DNA from: Acanthamoeba castellanii str. Neff | Lineage: Eukaryota; Discosea; Longamoebia; Acanthamoebidae | DNA length: 64,000 nt | Direction: 5' to 3' | NCBI RefSeq assembly: GCF_000313135.1 | Contig: NW_004457372.1 | Coordinates: forward strand, 35,633 to 99,632 | Shown: piece by piece, positions 54,515 through 64,000 of the stretch | Position numbering within the stretch: the stretch's first letter is position 1 | Layout: every line of letters starts with the position of its first letter | Made by a program: the position numbers and the translations under genes | Notes under the pieces: model-generated | What the model saw: only the letters and a program-made list of their open reading frames with translations | Told to the model about the DNA's origin: nothing | Database searches by the model: none

Positions 54515-55474
54515 CTAAGAATGGAAGAGGAAGAAGAAGAGGGCGGAGAGGAGGAGGATGAGTGCGAGCAAGACGGCCCATCGCGAGAGGAAGTAGGGGG
54601 ATGGACGAGAGCGCAGAAGGAGGAGGAGGGATTGCGCCTGCTGCTCGGTGTCCTTGAGATCGCCCGAGTTGTCGATCACAAAGTCGGCCCTCTCTCGCTT
54701 CTTGTCTGAACCGAGATCCAACCATCAGCGACCCATCACCACGCGCGCACGACGCGCACGACGCGCACGACACGCACGACACACACAATACCGAGAGGCA
54801 TCTGGGCCTGGATCTTTTGTCGGGCTTCCTTCTCATCGATGTTGTCTCGCTTCATGAGGCGCTTGAGTTGGACATCGTCGGGCGCATACACCACCACGAC
54901 GCTGCTCGTCAGACGGTGCAGGCCTGCATCAGCGATTGACAGAACGACACGGCCGTCCAAGGTGAGAACACGAAAGCTACAACGCGTGCGGTGAGGTTGA
55001 GAGAGGAAGGGGGGGGGGCTGTACCGGCCTCGTAGAGGAGCGGCGCGTCCAAGATGACGAGATCTGTGCCCCTCTGCATTTGGCAAGACGATTGTCAAAC
55101 GATGGAGGACCGGAGGAGCAATCGCATCATCTTCGTACGATGAAGTGCCATAGCAGCTGCTTGGCCATCTCGATGAAGATGGGGCGATGTGTGATGGCCT
55201 GCAGCTTCTTTCGCTGGAGTGGATCAGCAAAGATGAGCGCGCCCAGTCGCTTGCGATCGATCTCGCCCGTTGCCTCCTCAATAAGGGACCCGCCCTCAGG
55301 ATCTTTGAAATGTCGCAGGATCTTGTCGTAGGCGGGGGTGCCTCGCGCCACGACCTGTCGCGCTATCACATCGAGATCGATCACAGCTGGTGCAGTCTTT
55401 GCATCGCTCGTGAAGATCCTCGTGACCGTGCTCTTGCCCGACGAGATACCTCCTGTCAATCCAACGATCTTCAT
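54515..55474 (-). CDS. DCAKD: Dephospho-CoA kinase (DCAKD-like) with C-terminal membrane anchor
   Basis: Last step of coenzyme A synthesis: phosphorylates dephospho-CoA with ATP. Exons 55474-55139, 55073-55025, 54923-54792 and 54705-54515 give 235 residues. The P-loop is GLTGGISSGKST. Other CoaE motifs are IDLDVIARQVV, GTPAYDKILRHF, RKRLGALIFADP, VILDAPLLYEAG, and RDNIDEKEARQKIQAQMP with ADFVIDNSGDL. A hydrophobic C-terminal segment (AVLLALILLLSALFFFLF) suggests an anchor to a membrane, as in eukaryotic DCAKD proteins. Its ATG is only 60 bp from that of the cap methyltransferase, head to head. Confidence 0.93.
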
Positions 55475-55534
55475 CAAGAGCTTTATTTATTTTTAGTTAT
55501 TTTTTGAATTTTAAAATAAAAAACATCGGTCTAG
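55475..55534. promoter_or_regulatory. 60-bp bidirectional promoter region
   Basis: The only sequence between the start codons of dephospho-CoA kinase (minus) and the cap methyltransferase (plus). It is almost entirely A/T, with TTTATTTATTTTTAG and AAAATAAAAAACATC stretches. Both 5' UTRs must be tiny, or transcription must start inside the opposite gene. Confidence 0.6.
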
Positions 55535-56287
55535 ATGGAGCAGACGGAGACGACAGGACGAAGCGTGCCCTCGTCGGCGGTGGCTGCACATATGCAGGCC
55601 GCACAGGAGAGGGCGCGGGTGCACCCGGCCTGGCAAGCGCTCAACTTCGAGAAATGGATCAAGTGCGTGATTTTGGGCGATGTCCTCGACGAGGGCGATG
55701 AAGTGCTCGAAATCTCTTGCGGGCACACAGGGGCCGAGGACAGCAACACCGGCGGCGCAGGTGGCGGCACGCACCACACCTACGCACGGCACAAGATCCA
55801 ACATCTCACTACTGTCGGTACACGCGCATGAAGTCCAGCAGGCTCTGACCGCCCCGTGTACTTACGGGGTCTTCTTCCTTACAGACTCGTCGGCCACCGT
55901 GGTAGCCGCGGCACAGCGCAAGTGGGAGAAGACGAAGCGGTTCGACGCCGAGTTTGCGACTGCCGACCTCTACACGGTACCTCCTTCTTCCTCCTTGCAT
56001 CGACGGTACTGCCAAACCAGCTGACGCGCTGCACTACATGACCACACACGACACGACACGACCAACGACACGACACAGATATCGCTCGATCAGGTGCTCA
56101 GGGAGGGGAGAAGCTTCGACGTGGTGGTGTGCTTTGATGGGATGCAGAACAGCTTCGCCTCGGAGGAGACGGCCGAGATGTTCCTCCGCAGCGCCACCTG
56201 CCGCCTGCGCGAGGGCGGGTACTTCCTCGGCTTCCTCCCCGACTCCTCCGCCATCTGGTACAACTCAACCTCTTGCGCCTTGTGCCG

Positions 56288-56338
<51 letters not shown>

Positions 56339-57001
56339 CGCTTCATTGATTAGTACGTCGTTTGGTTGTTGGTGCCGTGTGGGGTCTGGGCTGCGTCGTG
56401 TGGTGCGCGCGTAGGAGCAAGGCGGCCAAGGTGAACTCGAAAGGTGACGAGGCGCCCAAGTTTGGCGGAGACCTCTACAAGATCGAGTTCAACGACGACC
56501 TCAGCCGATTCCAACCCTTTGGTACGCACACAACCGTTTGTGGATGCGCGCGACGCGTGCGGCTTCAGCCTGTGTCTGTGTTCATCACACGCACCGCCGC
56601 ACACAGGAACGTCGTACACGCACAGGATGCGCGAGATGGAGGATCGGAAGCAGTACCTGGTCCACTTCCCCACGCTGCTCCAGCTGGCCAGGAAGCTGCA
56701 GCTGGAGATGGTGGAGGTGGTCAACTTCATCGACTTTTACGAGGACCACAAGAAGAGCCACGAGGCCGCGCTCACCGAGATCATGGGCTGGACCAAGACC
56801 AACAAGAAGCTCTTCCCCAACCAGCTCGAGCTCATCGGTAGCCCCAATGATTTTATTTCACATATTTATATATTGATGTGTATTGTGTATATTATTGATT
56901 ATTATTACTTTTTGATTATATGCTAAAATATAAATGTGCCACCAGGTCTGCGTACAACGTTCGTCTTCCGAAAACTGCGGTCTGGGGAGTCCATGCCATG
57001 A
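55535..57001 (+). CDS. mRNA cap guanine-N7 methyltransferase family protein, divergent SAM site
   Basis: Methylates the 5' cap guanine of mRNA (RNMT/Abd1 family). Exons 55535-55817, 55885-55976, 56079-56257, 56415-56521, 56607-56837 and 56946-57001 give 315 residues. Landmarks are NFEKWIKCVILGDVL at the start of the domain, then SFDVVVCFDGMQNSFASEE, CRLREGGYFLGFLPDSSAIW, GGDLYKIEFNDDLSRFQPFG, YLVHFPTLLQLARKL and the end TTFVFRKL. Motif I reads VLEISCGHTGAEDSN where the family has a VLDLGCGKGGDLLKW-like loop. The Gly-rich loop is changed, so it may be a divergent paralogue rather than the main cap enzyme. Intron 3 is filled by a GTGC array. Confidence 0.8.
56287..56338 (+). repeat. GTGC tetramer array in intron
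   Basis: About thirteen copies of a 4-bp unit (TGCG) in intron 3 of the cap methyltransferase gene. Confidence 0.95.
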
Positions 57002-57116
57002 TGAAGGAGATGAAGATGAAGAAGACCGGTCGGCACGATGGACATGGAGGTGGAGACAACAAATCGTGATTTGAATAAATAAATGGTAAACAAAGGCAAT
57101 GTGCGTGTAGGCCAGT

Positions 57117-58635
57117 CTACACGCCGTCCTCGATGAGGAGCTCGTAGTGGGTCGAGGTGGCGTTGATCGCCTCATTCCTCTTCTTCCTTCGCTGCTGGAC
57201 GTAGTTGAGCGCCATGCCCATGCCCACAGTCACCAGGACCACGCCCACAATGATGCCCGTCACTGTGTGCCACGATGCAAAGAAATAAGTCGAATAAATC
57301 CAGAGTTGTAGACTCTAGCAAGAGGGCGAAGGCGGTACCGATGCCTGCAATGTCGCCGCTGCTCAGGCCATCGTCGCTCTCCTTCTTTGCTGGCGCCGGC
57401 GTGGCTACATTTATGCGCCACGACACACGACACGACACACACGACACGACACGACACGCGTGAGTAAGTCGGAGAAGGTATGCACGGCGAGAGCCGACGC
57501 AAGTGTACCAGAGGCGATCTTGATGACGGAGCTGAAGGTCTCCTGCATGGTGCCGACGTCGCCATCGAGACCCACCTTGAGGGTGACGTTGAAGGACCCC
57601 GACGCGTTGTACGTATGGGTCAGGACCTGATTCCTCCTCAGCTGCGGCACGTCGACCGAATTATCGCCAAAGTCCCAACTGCGCGAGGCCATTCAATCCA
57701 TGTAAGCGCGTATGTCGCATGTGTCGTGTTGTGTTGTGCCATGTTGTGTTGTGGCGTGTGGCGTGTGGTTGTGTGTGTGTGTGTGTGTGTCGTATTTGTC
57801 GTGTGTGCCGTGGCGTGTGTGGCGTGTAGACCTGTAGGTGATGGTGTAGTCAGGGTTGTTTCGGTCCTCCTCGGGAATGCAGGCCCACACGGTCAAGACC
57901 GAGTCCTTGGTGCGGTTGCCCTGGACAATGATGACGTCCTGCCCGGCGCGAGTCGCATTGTCCGTACAATCTGGCAACGGCATTCAAATTTAATTACGGT
58001 CTGCGTCAGCGGTGGCGTGTGCGGTCGTGCGTGTGCGATCGTGCGTACCAAAAATGCGGGAGATGGACGTGTAGTTGGTCTTGGTGTTGTTGTGCGTCAC
58101 GTTGAGGCTGACATCGTAGATGCCCGGCTTCGTGTAAGTGTGCGACACCCAGCTCTGCATCCCCATTCGCCCAGCAGCTTATTAGTCTTTGGTGATCAAT
58201 CAACTGGGCGAGCTGGCCAGGTGTATCATCTGGCACGCACCTCGTTGGCCTGCACTGGCATGCTGCCATCGCCGAAGCTCCACGAGTACTCGTACGCCGT
58301 GTCGTTCGCGCCCTGTACGAAGCCATTGCGCCACGGGTCTGCACAGAGCCGAAAACAAACTAAAACAATAAAAGGAGAGCGTACGGCGAGTGCAGGACCG
58401 CACGCATTGAAGTGCATGGGCTGATTGATCTCGACCGGCAATCTTCTCAATATGCCTTGGCCAGGCTCGCCTGATTCAAGAAGGGTTTGAGATTAAAAGA
58501 AAAAAAAGAAAAAAATCTCAAAGTGACAAATCGGCCAGTTGGGGACGTACAGGTAATTTGTGATGCAACAAGAGGGCAGAGGCAAGCCAGGAGCGACACG
58601 GTGAGCACCACCAAACAGCACTGCTGGACCGACAT
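57117..58635 (-). CDS. PKD-domain single-pass membrane protein
   Basis: The exon chain is minus strand; not every boundary was settled (one donor near 58400 is uncertain). ATG 58635 opens a signal peptide (MSVQQCCLVVLTVSLLACLC). Two PKD folds follow, with YEYSWSFGDGS plus HTYTKPGIYDVSLNV, and RSWDFGDNSV plus THTYNASGSFNVTLKV. Between them is a segment with DVIIVQGNRTKDS and VWACIPEEDR. A charged juxtamembrane stretch (AKKESDDGLSSG), one membrane segment (VTGIIVGVVLVTVGMGMAL) and a short basic tail (QQRRKKRNEAI) finish at 57117. The layout suggests a surface adhesion or receptor-like glycoprotein; N-glycosylation sequons (NxT/S) are frequent. Ligand unknown. Confidence 0.8.
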
Positions 58636-59881
58636 CTTTGTGTGCAAGCTGCGGGAGAGCTCTTTGTTTTGCTTTTGTGTCCCGGTTTTATTGCCTCGTA
58701 ATTCCGATCATACTTGTCGCACTTTTGGTTGCCGACACTAGTCGGCACAAAAAAATGACCTTATGATCCACATCTTCTGGCGTGGTGACTGCCTGACTTC
58801 AGCAGTTGGGCACAGGCCAGGTGAGTGACTGGGCGCAGTACCATTTTCAGGTAACCTCCAGGCCAGGTGGTTCAGTTTGGATTTCCTGGTTGTTCTCCCT
58901 TTGCTGGTGGGCAACCAATATGTTCACAGCGGCACCCAGGGAAATTTCCTGCGGCCCAATGCGGTTTGCCGCAAACATGGTCCCTCAGCGCCGGCAGGAC
59001 GAGGCCCGCACTCACTCGCTTTCCTCTGTGACCGCCCACACACACAACAAGACCAGACAGACGCGACAAGGGTCCTTGCAGAACAGACAGACACTCTTGT
59101 CACTGTCATCCCAACCGTTGCCACCTGGAGCCCGTGGTTTGTGCCCGTAAGTCCGGCCTGTTCTGTCTTCGTTTATTTTACTCTCTTCGTTCTTCTTCGT
59201 TCTTTTGCTTCGTTGCCTCGGTTGTCTGCGTAGGTGCTGTGCCCTCCCTTGTGTGGTAGTTCTTCACCTCCACCTCACCAGTTTTTAGGTTTGATTGGAG
59301 TTGGTGACGCCTGTGGGCCTGTTGGCTCACCACTCTCCTTTTCCCCCTCTGTGACACAGACAGGGCGGCTGCCGCATAGAAGAAGTCACTTCATCCTCAT
59401 CTTTCTCGTTCGTTCTCGTGCTATCTCTGCACCGCTTCCGCCGTTGTCCTGGTGAAGGTGCTTCCCTCGGGTTTGCACTCTCGGACCTAACCAGGCATTC
59501 ATTTCGTGAACAACTAATTTTTTTTGAATATATCGTTATTTGTTATTTGTTGTTTGTTTTCTACTGCCCACGTCTTCCGTTCTCACTTCTTGGCTCCACA
59601 GGAATCGATAACCTCGTCCTCTGCTGCCTACGCCTCGTCTCATCCACCATCCTCGCTGATAGATAGATAACATCGAAGGGCGGACATAAAGACGAAGGTA
59701 ATCGATTCGATTACGGCCGAGACGAAGAAGGAGACGAAGTAGCATAGGAGAGGACCGATATCTCAAACGACAAGCGGCCTTGAAGACGCACGAGGCGGAA
59801 GGAGGAGATTTAATCTTCGCGTAGAGCGAGAAGATCAACAGCGGTGAAGAAAATCGGAGGTAGAGGAGGAAGTAGAGAAAG
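58636..59881. other. 1.2 kb between divergent genes
   Basis: No gene supported between the PKD gene (minus) and the GT8 gene (plus). The part from ~59690 to 59881 is A/G-rich and probably the 5' UTR of the GT8 gene. CT-rich stretches near 59150-59420 may hold 5' introns or promoter elements. Confidence 0.4.
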
Positions 59882-61842
59882 ATGAAACGTAACCTGCTCC
59901 CATCAGGGTCATCGCTGCTCCATCAGCCTACGGTCGTGGAGGCCGATCTCGAGGGCATGGGAAACAGCAGCAGCGAAGATGAAAGCGACGTAGACGCGTC
60001 GCCCCTCATCATCAAGCGATCTCTCAAAGGGTCGTCGGAGCGAGGTCACGTGCGACCACATCACCAACACCAGAACCGACTCTACCAACTACGCGACGAC
60101 CTGTGGCGACAAGGCTATCGATTCGTCCAGGAGAATCGCGCGCTCGTGCTGCGATCCTTCATCGCCGCCGTGGCCTTCGTCCTCTTCGTGCTGCTCATCG
60201 TCTACTGGCCGTATCTCAACAGCTACTGGATGGTGCCCCAGTGGCGTCGCGTGGAGGCCGGCTGGCGATCGTTCCGTGGCGATGTCGAACACTACCGACG
60301 AGAAAACGAGATGATGGCTCGAGCAGCATTCGATAAGCGACGCCTTCTTCGATCGCCACATGCCTGTGAGGCCCTGGGCGGAACCGCCGAGCATAGCAAG
60401 GTACCTTGTTTTACCATCTCTTTCATCTTCGCACCCCCCCCCCAAGATCCATCTTCGTCTTCGCTCTTTGCCACGTCTCCGTTCTTTTATGGAATTTGTG
60501 GAATGACGCCCTTACGGCTGTCTTCTGCCCGCGTCTCGTGGCTGTGCACGCTGCGGTCATTGTTCTTGACCTTCTTTCTTCGTTTCCTCGTAACCGTGGT
60601 GTGTCATTTATTCATCGTTCTAAAGCGTTTTCATTTGCAACCGTCACAGCGTGCGTGGTTGACCGCCGTCGCCAACAACAACTACGTGACGCCAACGCTG
60701 GCCCTGGCGCACACGCTCGACCAGTTCTCGTGCGTGAAGACCAAGATCGCGCTCGTGCCGGAAGACTTGGAGCTCGTCTCGGAGACCACGCGGGATCTGC
60801 TGCGCAAGGCCGGCTTCGAAGTCCGGGTCAAGCCCTCGCTCGACTGCATGTCTGCCCATGGCAGCGGCGCCAGCGAGATCGCTCTCTATCCCGGTACGCA
60901 CCGGGCAGGCCCGAAGCATTTTTCTTATTATTATTTTCGTTTTCTGACATTTATTCTATTCAACTTTGCAGGTGAGTACATGCGGCTGTACGGGTGGAAC
61001 ATGACCGAGTTCGACAAGATCGTGTACGTCGACTGCGACATCATGCTCCTCGACAACATTGACGAGCTGTTCGAGACTCCGCTCCAGGTACCCTTCACCC
61101 GGGCTTTTCTTCTTCGTTCTTCATCGTTTTTCTTTGCTGACTCGTTTGGTCAAACACAGGACAACCAGATGGGCGCGGCCTACTTCGAGGAGCCCGGCAT
61201 CGTAGACACGGGCGAGAATTCGGGTCTGCTGGTGATCAAGCCGCGCGAGCAGGAGTTCATCGACCTGCTCGCCGAGTGGCAGGCCCTCTTCCCGTCGGCC
61301 GGTTGCGTGGCCGACCAGCCCTTCCTGTGGCTCTTCTACCACCAGCCCGGCCGGAGCCTCAATCTCCTCCCCTACTCCTATAACATCCGCAAGAGGGTAC
61401 ACCGCCGCCGCCCACTCCACCACTTCCCTCTCCATTGCCGTCACATTGCCGCTCACATTCCTTTGCCGTGTGTGAAAAGATCTACCACCCGATGCGCGTG
61501 TGGCACTTTGCCGGACCGGCAAGGCTTGGCTACAAGCCCTGGATCTACCCCCACACTCCGGCCGAGAGCTATGACAGGTAAGCTTTGACCACCTGTAATT
61601 TCCGGCCGGCAGTCGGGGCCAGAGCGAGAAACTGACCCGCGTGGTTGGTGTTTACCAGGCCGATCGTGGCGTTCTCCGACGTGGTGGCCCTGTGGTGGCA
61701 CTTCCTCTACGGGGCGGTGAAGAGCTACGGGCTGGAGCAGAACCCGTGGTGGCGAAAGGAGCACGAGCGCCTCATGTCCATCCGCCTCCAGGTCGAGGAG
61801 AGCCGCAACTTCCCGCCCCTCCGCGACGAGATCAAGAGATGA
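59882..61842 (+). CDS. Glycosyltransferase family 8 (glycogenin-like), type II membrane protein
   Basis: Exons 59882-60400, 60650-60893, 60972-61087, 61160-61396, 61480-61577 and 61659-61842 give 465 residues. There is a ~90-residue cytosolic, basic N-terminus, a membrane segment (SFIAAVAFVLFVLLIVYW, ~97-114), then the lumenal domain. GT8 landmarks are AWLTAVANNNYVTPTLALAH, the metal-binding DxD in KIVYVDCDIMLLDNID, NSGLLVIKP, ADQPFLWLFY, and VWHFAGPARLGYKPW (HFxGxxKPW). GT8 enzymes use UDP-sugars; glycogenin, galactinol-synthase and glucuronyltransferase types all share these motifs, so the sugar cannot be told. The type II anchor suggests the Golgi. Confidence 0.9.
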
Positions 61843-62628
61843 TCATCGCCTTCATCACCGCCTCTTTCCTCTCTCTCTCCTTCTCTCCTTCTCTCTCCGC
61901 CTCATGATCATCATCATACTACACTTCCATCACGTCATCAACGTCACAGCGACGCCAACGCAGTCAGCCACGACACCTTCCCGACCCCAGCGGGACCCGC
62001 ACCAGCACACCTCTCGAGCAGCCACAAGAACGGAAACGGCAAACCAGCGAGGAAAGAGCGAAGGCGAGAAGCAGAGAAGTGAAGCAAACCAACCGAGCGA
62101 GCGCGAGTTCAACTCTTCTCTTCCTTCTCGCCCTGGCGGATGGGCCAAGGACAGAAGGAAAATTTATTTATTTATTTATTTATTTTCAAGTGTACGCATA
62201 TGCCTCAACATTTTTGTAGTTGTAAACCTCACCTTCTCGCCCTCTGTTCCTCTTCAGTTCTATGCCCCTTTTGGCCAACAGTTATCCAAATAGCTCAAGT
62301 TTCCTTTTCGGCTTTTCAGTCGTGTTTGCCTTTTCTTTGCCTGGGCTGCTCCGAGGAAGAAGGAGAGAAAAGAAGAAGAAGGAGAAAAGAAGCCATTTGC
62401 CGTGCCGGTGAGCAGAGGAAGAGGCAGGTGCGGGGCCTCTCGAGTCGGCCGATTAAGCACAGCCAAGCCTCCGATTGGAGAGCAGACTGGTAACCGTTGT
62501 TGTTGTTGTTGCAGTTCTCACCTGGGAGGGTTTTTTGGACCACTCACCACTGACATCAGGCTGGGGGTGTCGACACACCAGCCCAACACTCGGCCGGAGC
62601 CGCCTCAAATACAAAACCACAACAGCGC
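61843..62628. other. Spacer
   Basis: No gene supported. It contains an ATTT tetramer array at ~62161-62187 and a GA-rich stretch at 62345-62400. Confidence 0.45.
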
Positions 62629-64000
62629 ATGGAGAAGCAACGACAGCAACGCCACCTGCCGGCGCTCGGCATCGCCCACCTGAGCGTCTTCCTTCTCCTG
62701 CTACTCTACGCACACTCTGGTACCTTCACTTTTTTTTTCAAATTTCTTTGCCCCGGAGCACTGATGGTGGTGCCGCAGGTGAGTCGGTCGACGTGTGGGT
62801 CGGTGGCGACGTGAGCCAGGAGGCCCTGTGGGGCGAATACGCGGCCGGCTACCTCAACCACAAGGCCAGCGTGCATGTGAGCTTCGAGGCCGATATCGGC
62901 ATCAACAGCCTTTCGGTGCTTGCCGGTACCCAACCCCCCCCCTCCAGCCCCATCTGCCTCGCGCCTCCCTTTGTCTGGGCTTCTTGCGTGTTCTGAGATA
63001 CTCCGCGCGCTTGTCACACTCTTCTCTTCTCTTCTCGCACCATTTCCTTTTCATAAAATATCTCAATGAATGCAAATTATATAATTTGAATATGTTGTTT
63101 ATGGCAATTCATATAACTTGTGATGCACACAACACTCGTTTCATTTACTCGGCCATCGATTAGTGATCACTAATTAATGCTGCCGTTTGTGTTGGCATGC
63201 AACACTAGCCGGCAAGGTTGACTTGGCCATACTCGGGGCCGAGCTGACACCCGACGTCACGGCGCCGCTTGCCGACAGCGCCGCTGGCGGCTACCTCTTC
63301 CAGCTGCCCTTTGTCGGTTCGTCCGCCATGCCTCGCGAGTCAGTTTCATTCTTCTTCGTTCTCACACGTGTTCCGTTCTTCTTCTTTATTGTGATTGTTT
63401 TATTTTGGTATATTTATTACATTTTTTTAATGTACTCCTAACATTTAGGGACGGCGATGGTGGCCGCCTACAACCTGCCCACGCTCCAGTCCAGCGACCC
63501 GCCCCTGGTACGGACACACCGCGTGCCAGCTGTTGTCAGTGTTATCGCTGATCCCGCACACGGCCTCCCTGACACAACATTCTTGGTCGCCGCCCCACGT
63601 GGTATGGCCATTCCACGCATTTTGTGTCGTGCCGTGTCGTATGTTGCGTTCAGACGCTGAACGGTGAGACGCTGGCACGAATCTACCTGGGTACGCGGAG
63701 AGGAGCCAGAGAACTCTCTTAGGGTTCCGGCGTTCGTGCAGCGCTAAACCTCGAAAATCTCTCTTTCTCTCTCTCTCTTCGCGTTACAGGCGATATTCGC
63801 TTCTGGAACGATTCGGCCATCGCCGCGCTCAACTCGGGGCTGGCGCTCGCCAACAAGCTGCCCTCCGAGAGGATCCTCCTCAGCGCCTATTGGGACCAAG
63901 CGCTCGAGGTGACGCAGGTATGGACCCGTCCCTCTCCCCACGACACGAATTCATGTTGATCCTTATATCGTTGTGTCGTGTGTGTCGTGCATGTCGTGTG
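62629..64000 (+). CDS. Secreted/membrane protein with PstS-like phosphate-binding domain, 5' part
   Basis: Exons 62629-62719, 62779-62925, 63209-63316, 63449-63507, 63654-63690 and 63790-63917 are visible; the last ends on a donor, so the gene runs past the right edge. It has a signal peptide (LSVFLLLLLYAHS). The mature part matches the PstS/PBP-like solute-binding fold: VDVWVGGDVSQEALWGEY, KVDLAILGAELTPDV, YLFQLPFVGTAMVAAYNLP, TLNGETLARIYLGDIRFWND and SAIAALNSGL. In bacteria PstS binds phosphate for an ABC transporter. In amoebae such domains can sit outside multidomain receptors; the downstream part, out of this window, would decide that. Confidence 0.78.

Noticed and set aside
58877..59233. 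118-residue plus-strand ORF
   Set aside because: No start context, no motif and a biased composition; lies in the 5' region of the GT8 gene.

Overview
The window is nuclear DNA of a GC-rich, intron-rich, gene-dense eukaryote, most likely a free-living amoeba of the Acanthamoeba type (Amoebozoa). The reasons are: GC-rich exons split by many short introns of about 50-350 bp; AT-rich spacers and UTRs; introns full of CG+(TG)n microsatellites; a secreted protein with two eight-cysteine modules like the Leo lectins of the Acanthamoeba cyst wall; and multidomain Ras/Rho regulators typical of amoebae. Exon structures were built by hand from reading-frame continuity and GT-AG boundaries. Where lengths are given, the phases add up across all exons unless I say otherwise.

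Left part (1-21 kb): an F-box gene running off the left edge; a 2H phosphoesterase; a CDK5RAP1/MiaB tRNA methylthiotransferase; a Leo-like secreted lectin; a motif-eroded, frameshifted DEAD-box helicase copy with a doubled second helicase lobe; a membrane-anchored epoxide hydrolase; the tRNA ribosyl-phosphate transferase RIT1; an acidic disordered protein; a small unknown protein; a Cdc34-type ubiquitin conjugase; a small probable mitochondrial protein; and a dienoyl-CoA isomerase with a one-base frameshift.

Middle (21-42 kb): a 1814-residue protein joining RGS, START, an SH3-like segment and RasGAP, which is the most striking gene here; a phospholipase-C-type phosphoesterase; a second epoxide hydrolase, paralogous to the first with a nearly identical patch in exon 2; a WbsX-type glycosyltransferase fusion with almost no introns; a broken B-box/FG-repeat gene; a methylcrotonoyl-CoA carboxylase beta-like gene; and a dual-specificity phosphatase.

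Right part (42-64 kb): an intronless small heat-shock protein with a TATA box; a metallophosphoesterase; splicing factor SF3B5; a four-pass membrane protein; a RhoGAP with tandem ubiquitin-fold-like modules, cut by a 447-base assembly gap; the splicing factor ZMAT2 (cut by the same gap); a secreted CAP/SCP protein; dephospho-CoA kinase; an mRNA cap methyltransferase; a PKD-domain receptor-like protein; a GT8 glycosyltransferase; and a PstS-like ectodomain protein running off the right edge.

The genes do not form operons. Many are in head-to-head pairs with very short AT-rich spacers (60-300 bp), which suggests shared promoters. Shared themes are tRNA and mRNA modification and splicing (CDK5RAP1, RIT1, SF3B5, ZMAT2, cap methyltransferase), small-GTPase signalling (RGS/RasGAP, RhoGAP), and secreted or cell-wall proteins. 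No tRNA, rRNA, CRISPR array or transposon was recognised.
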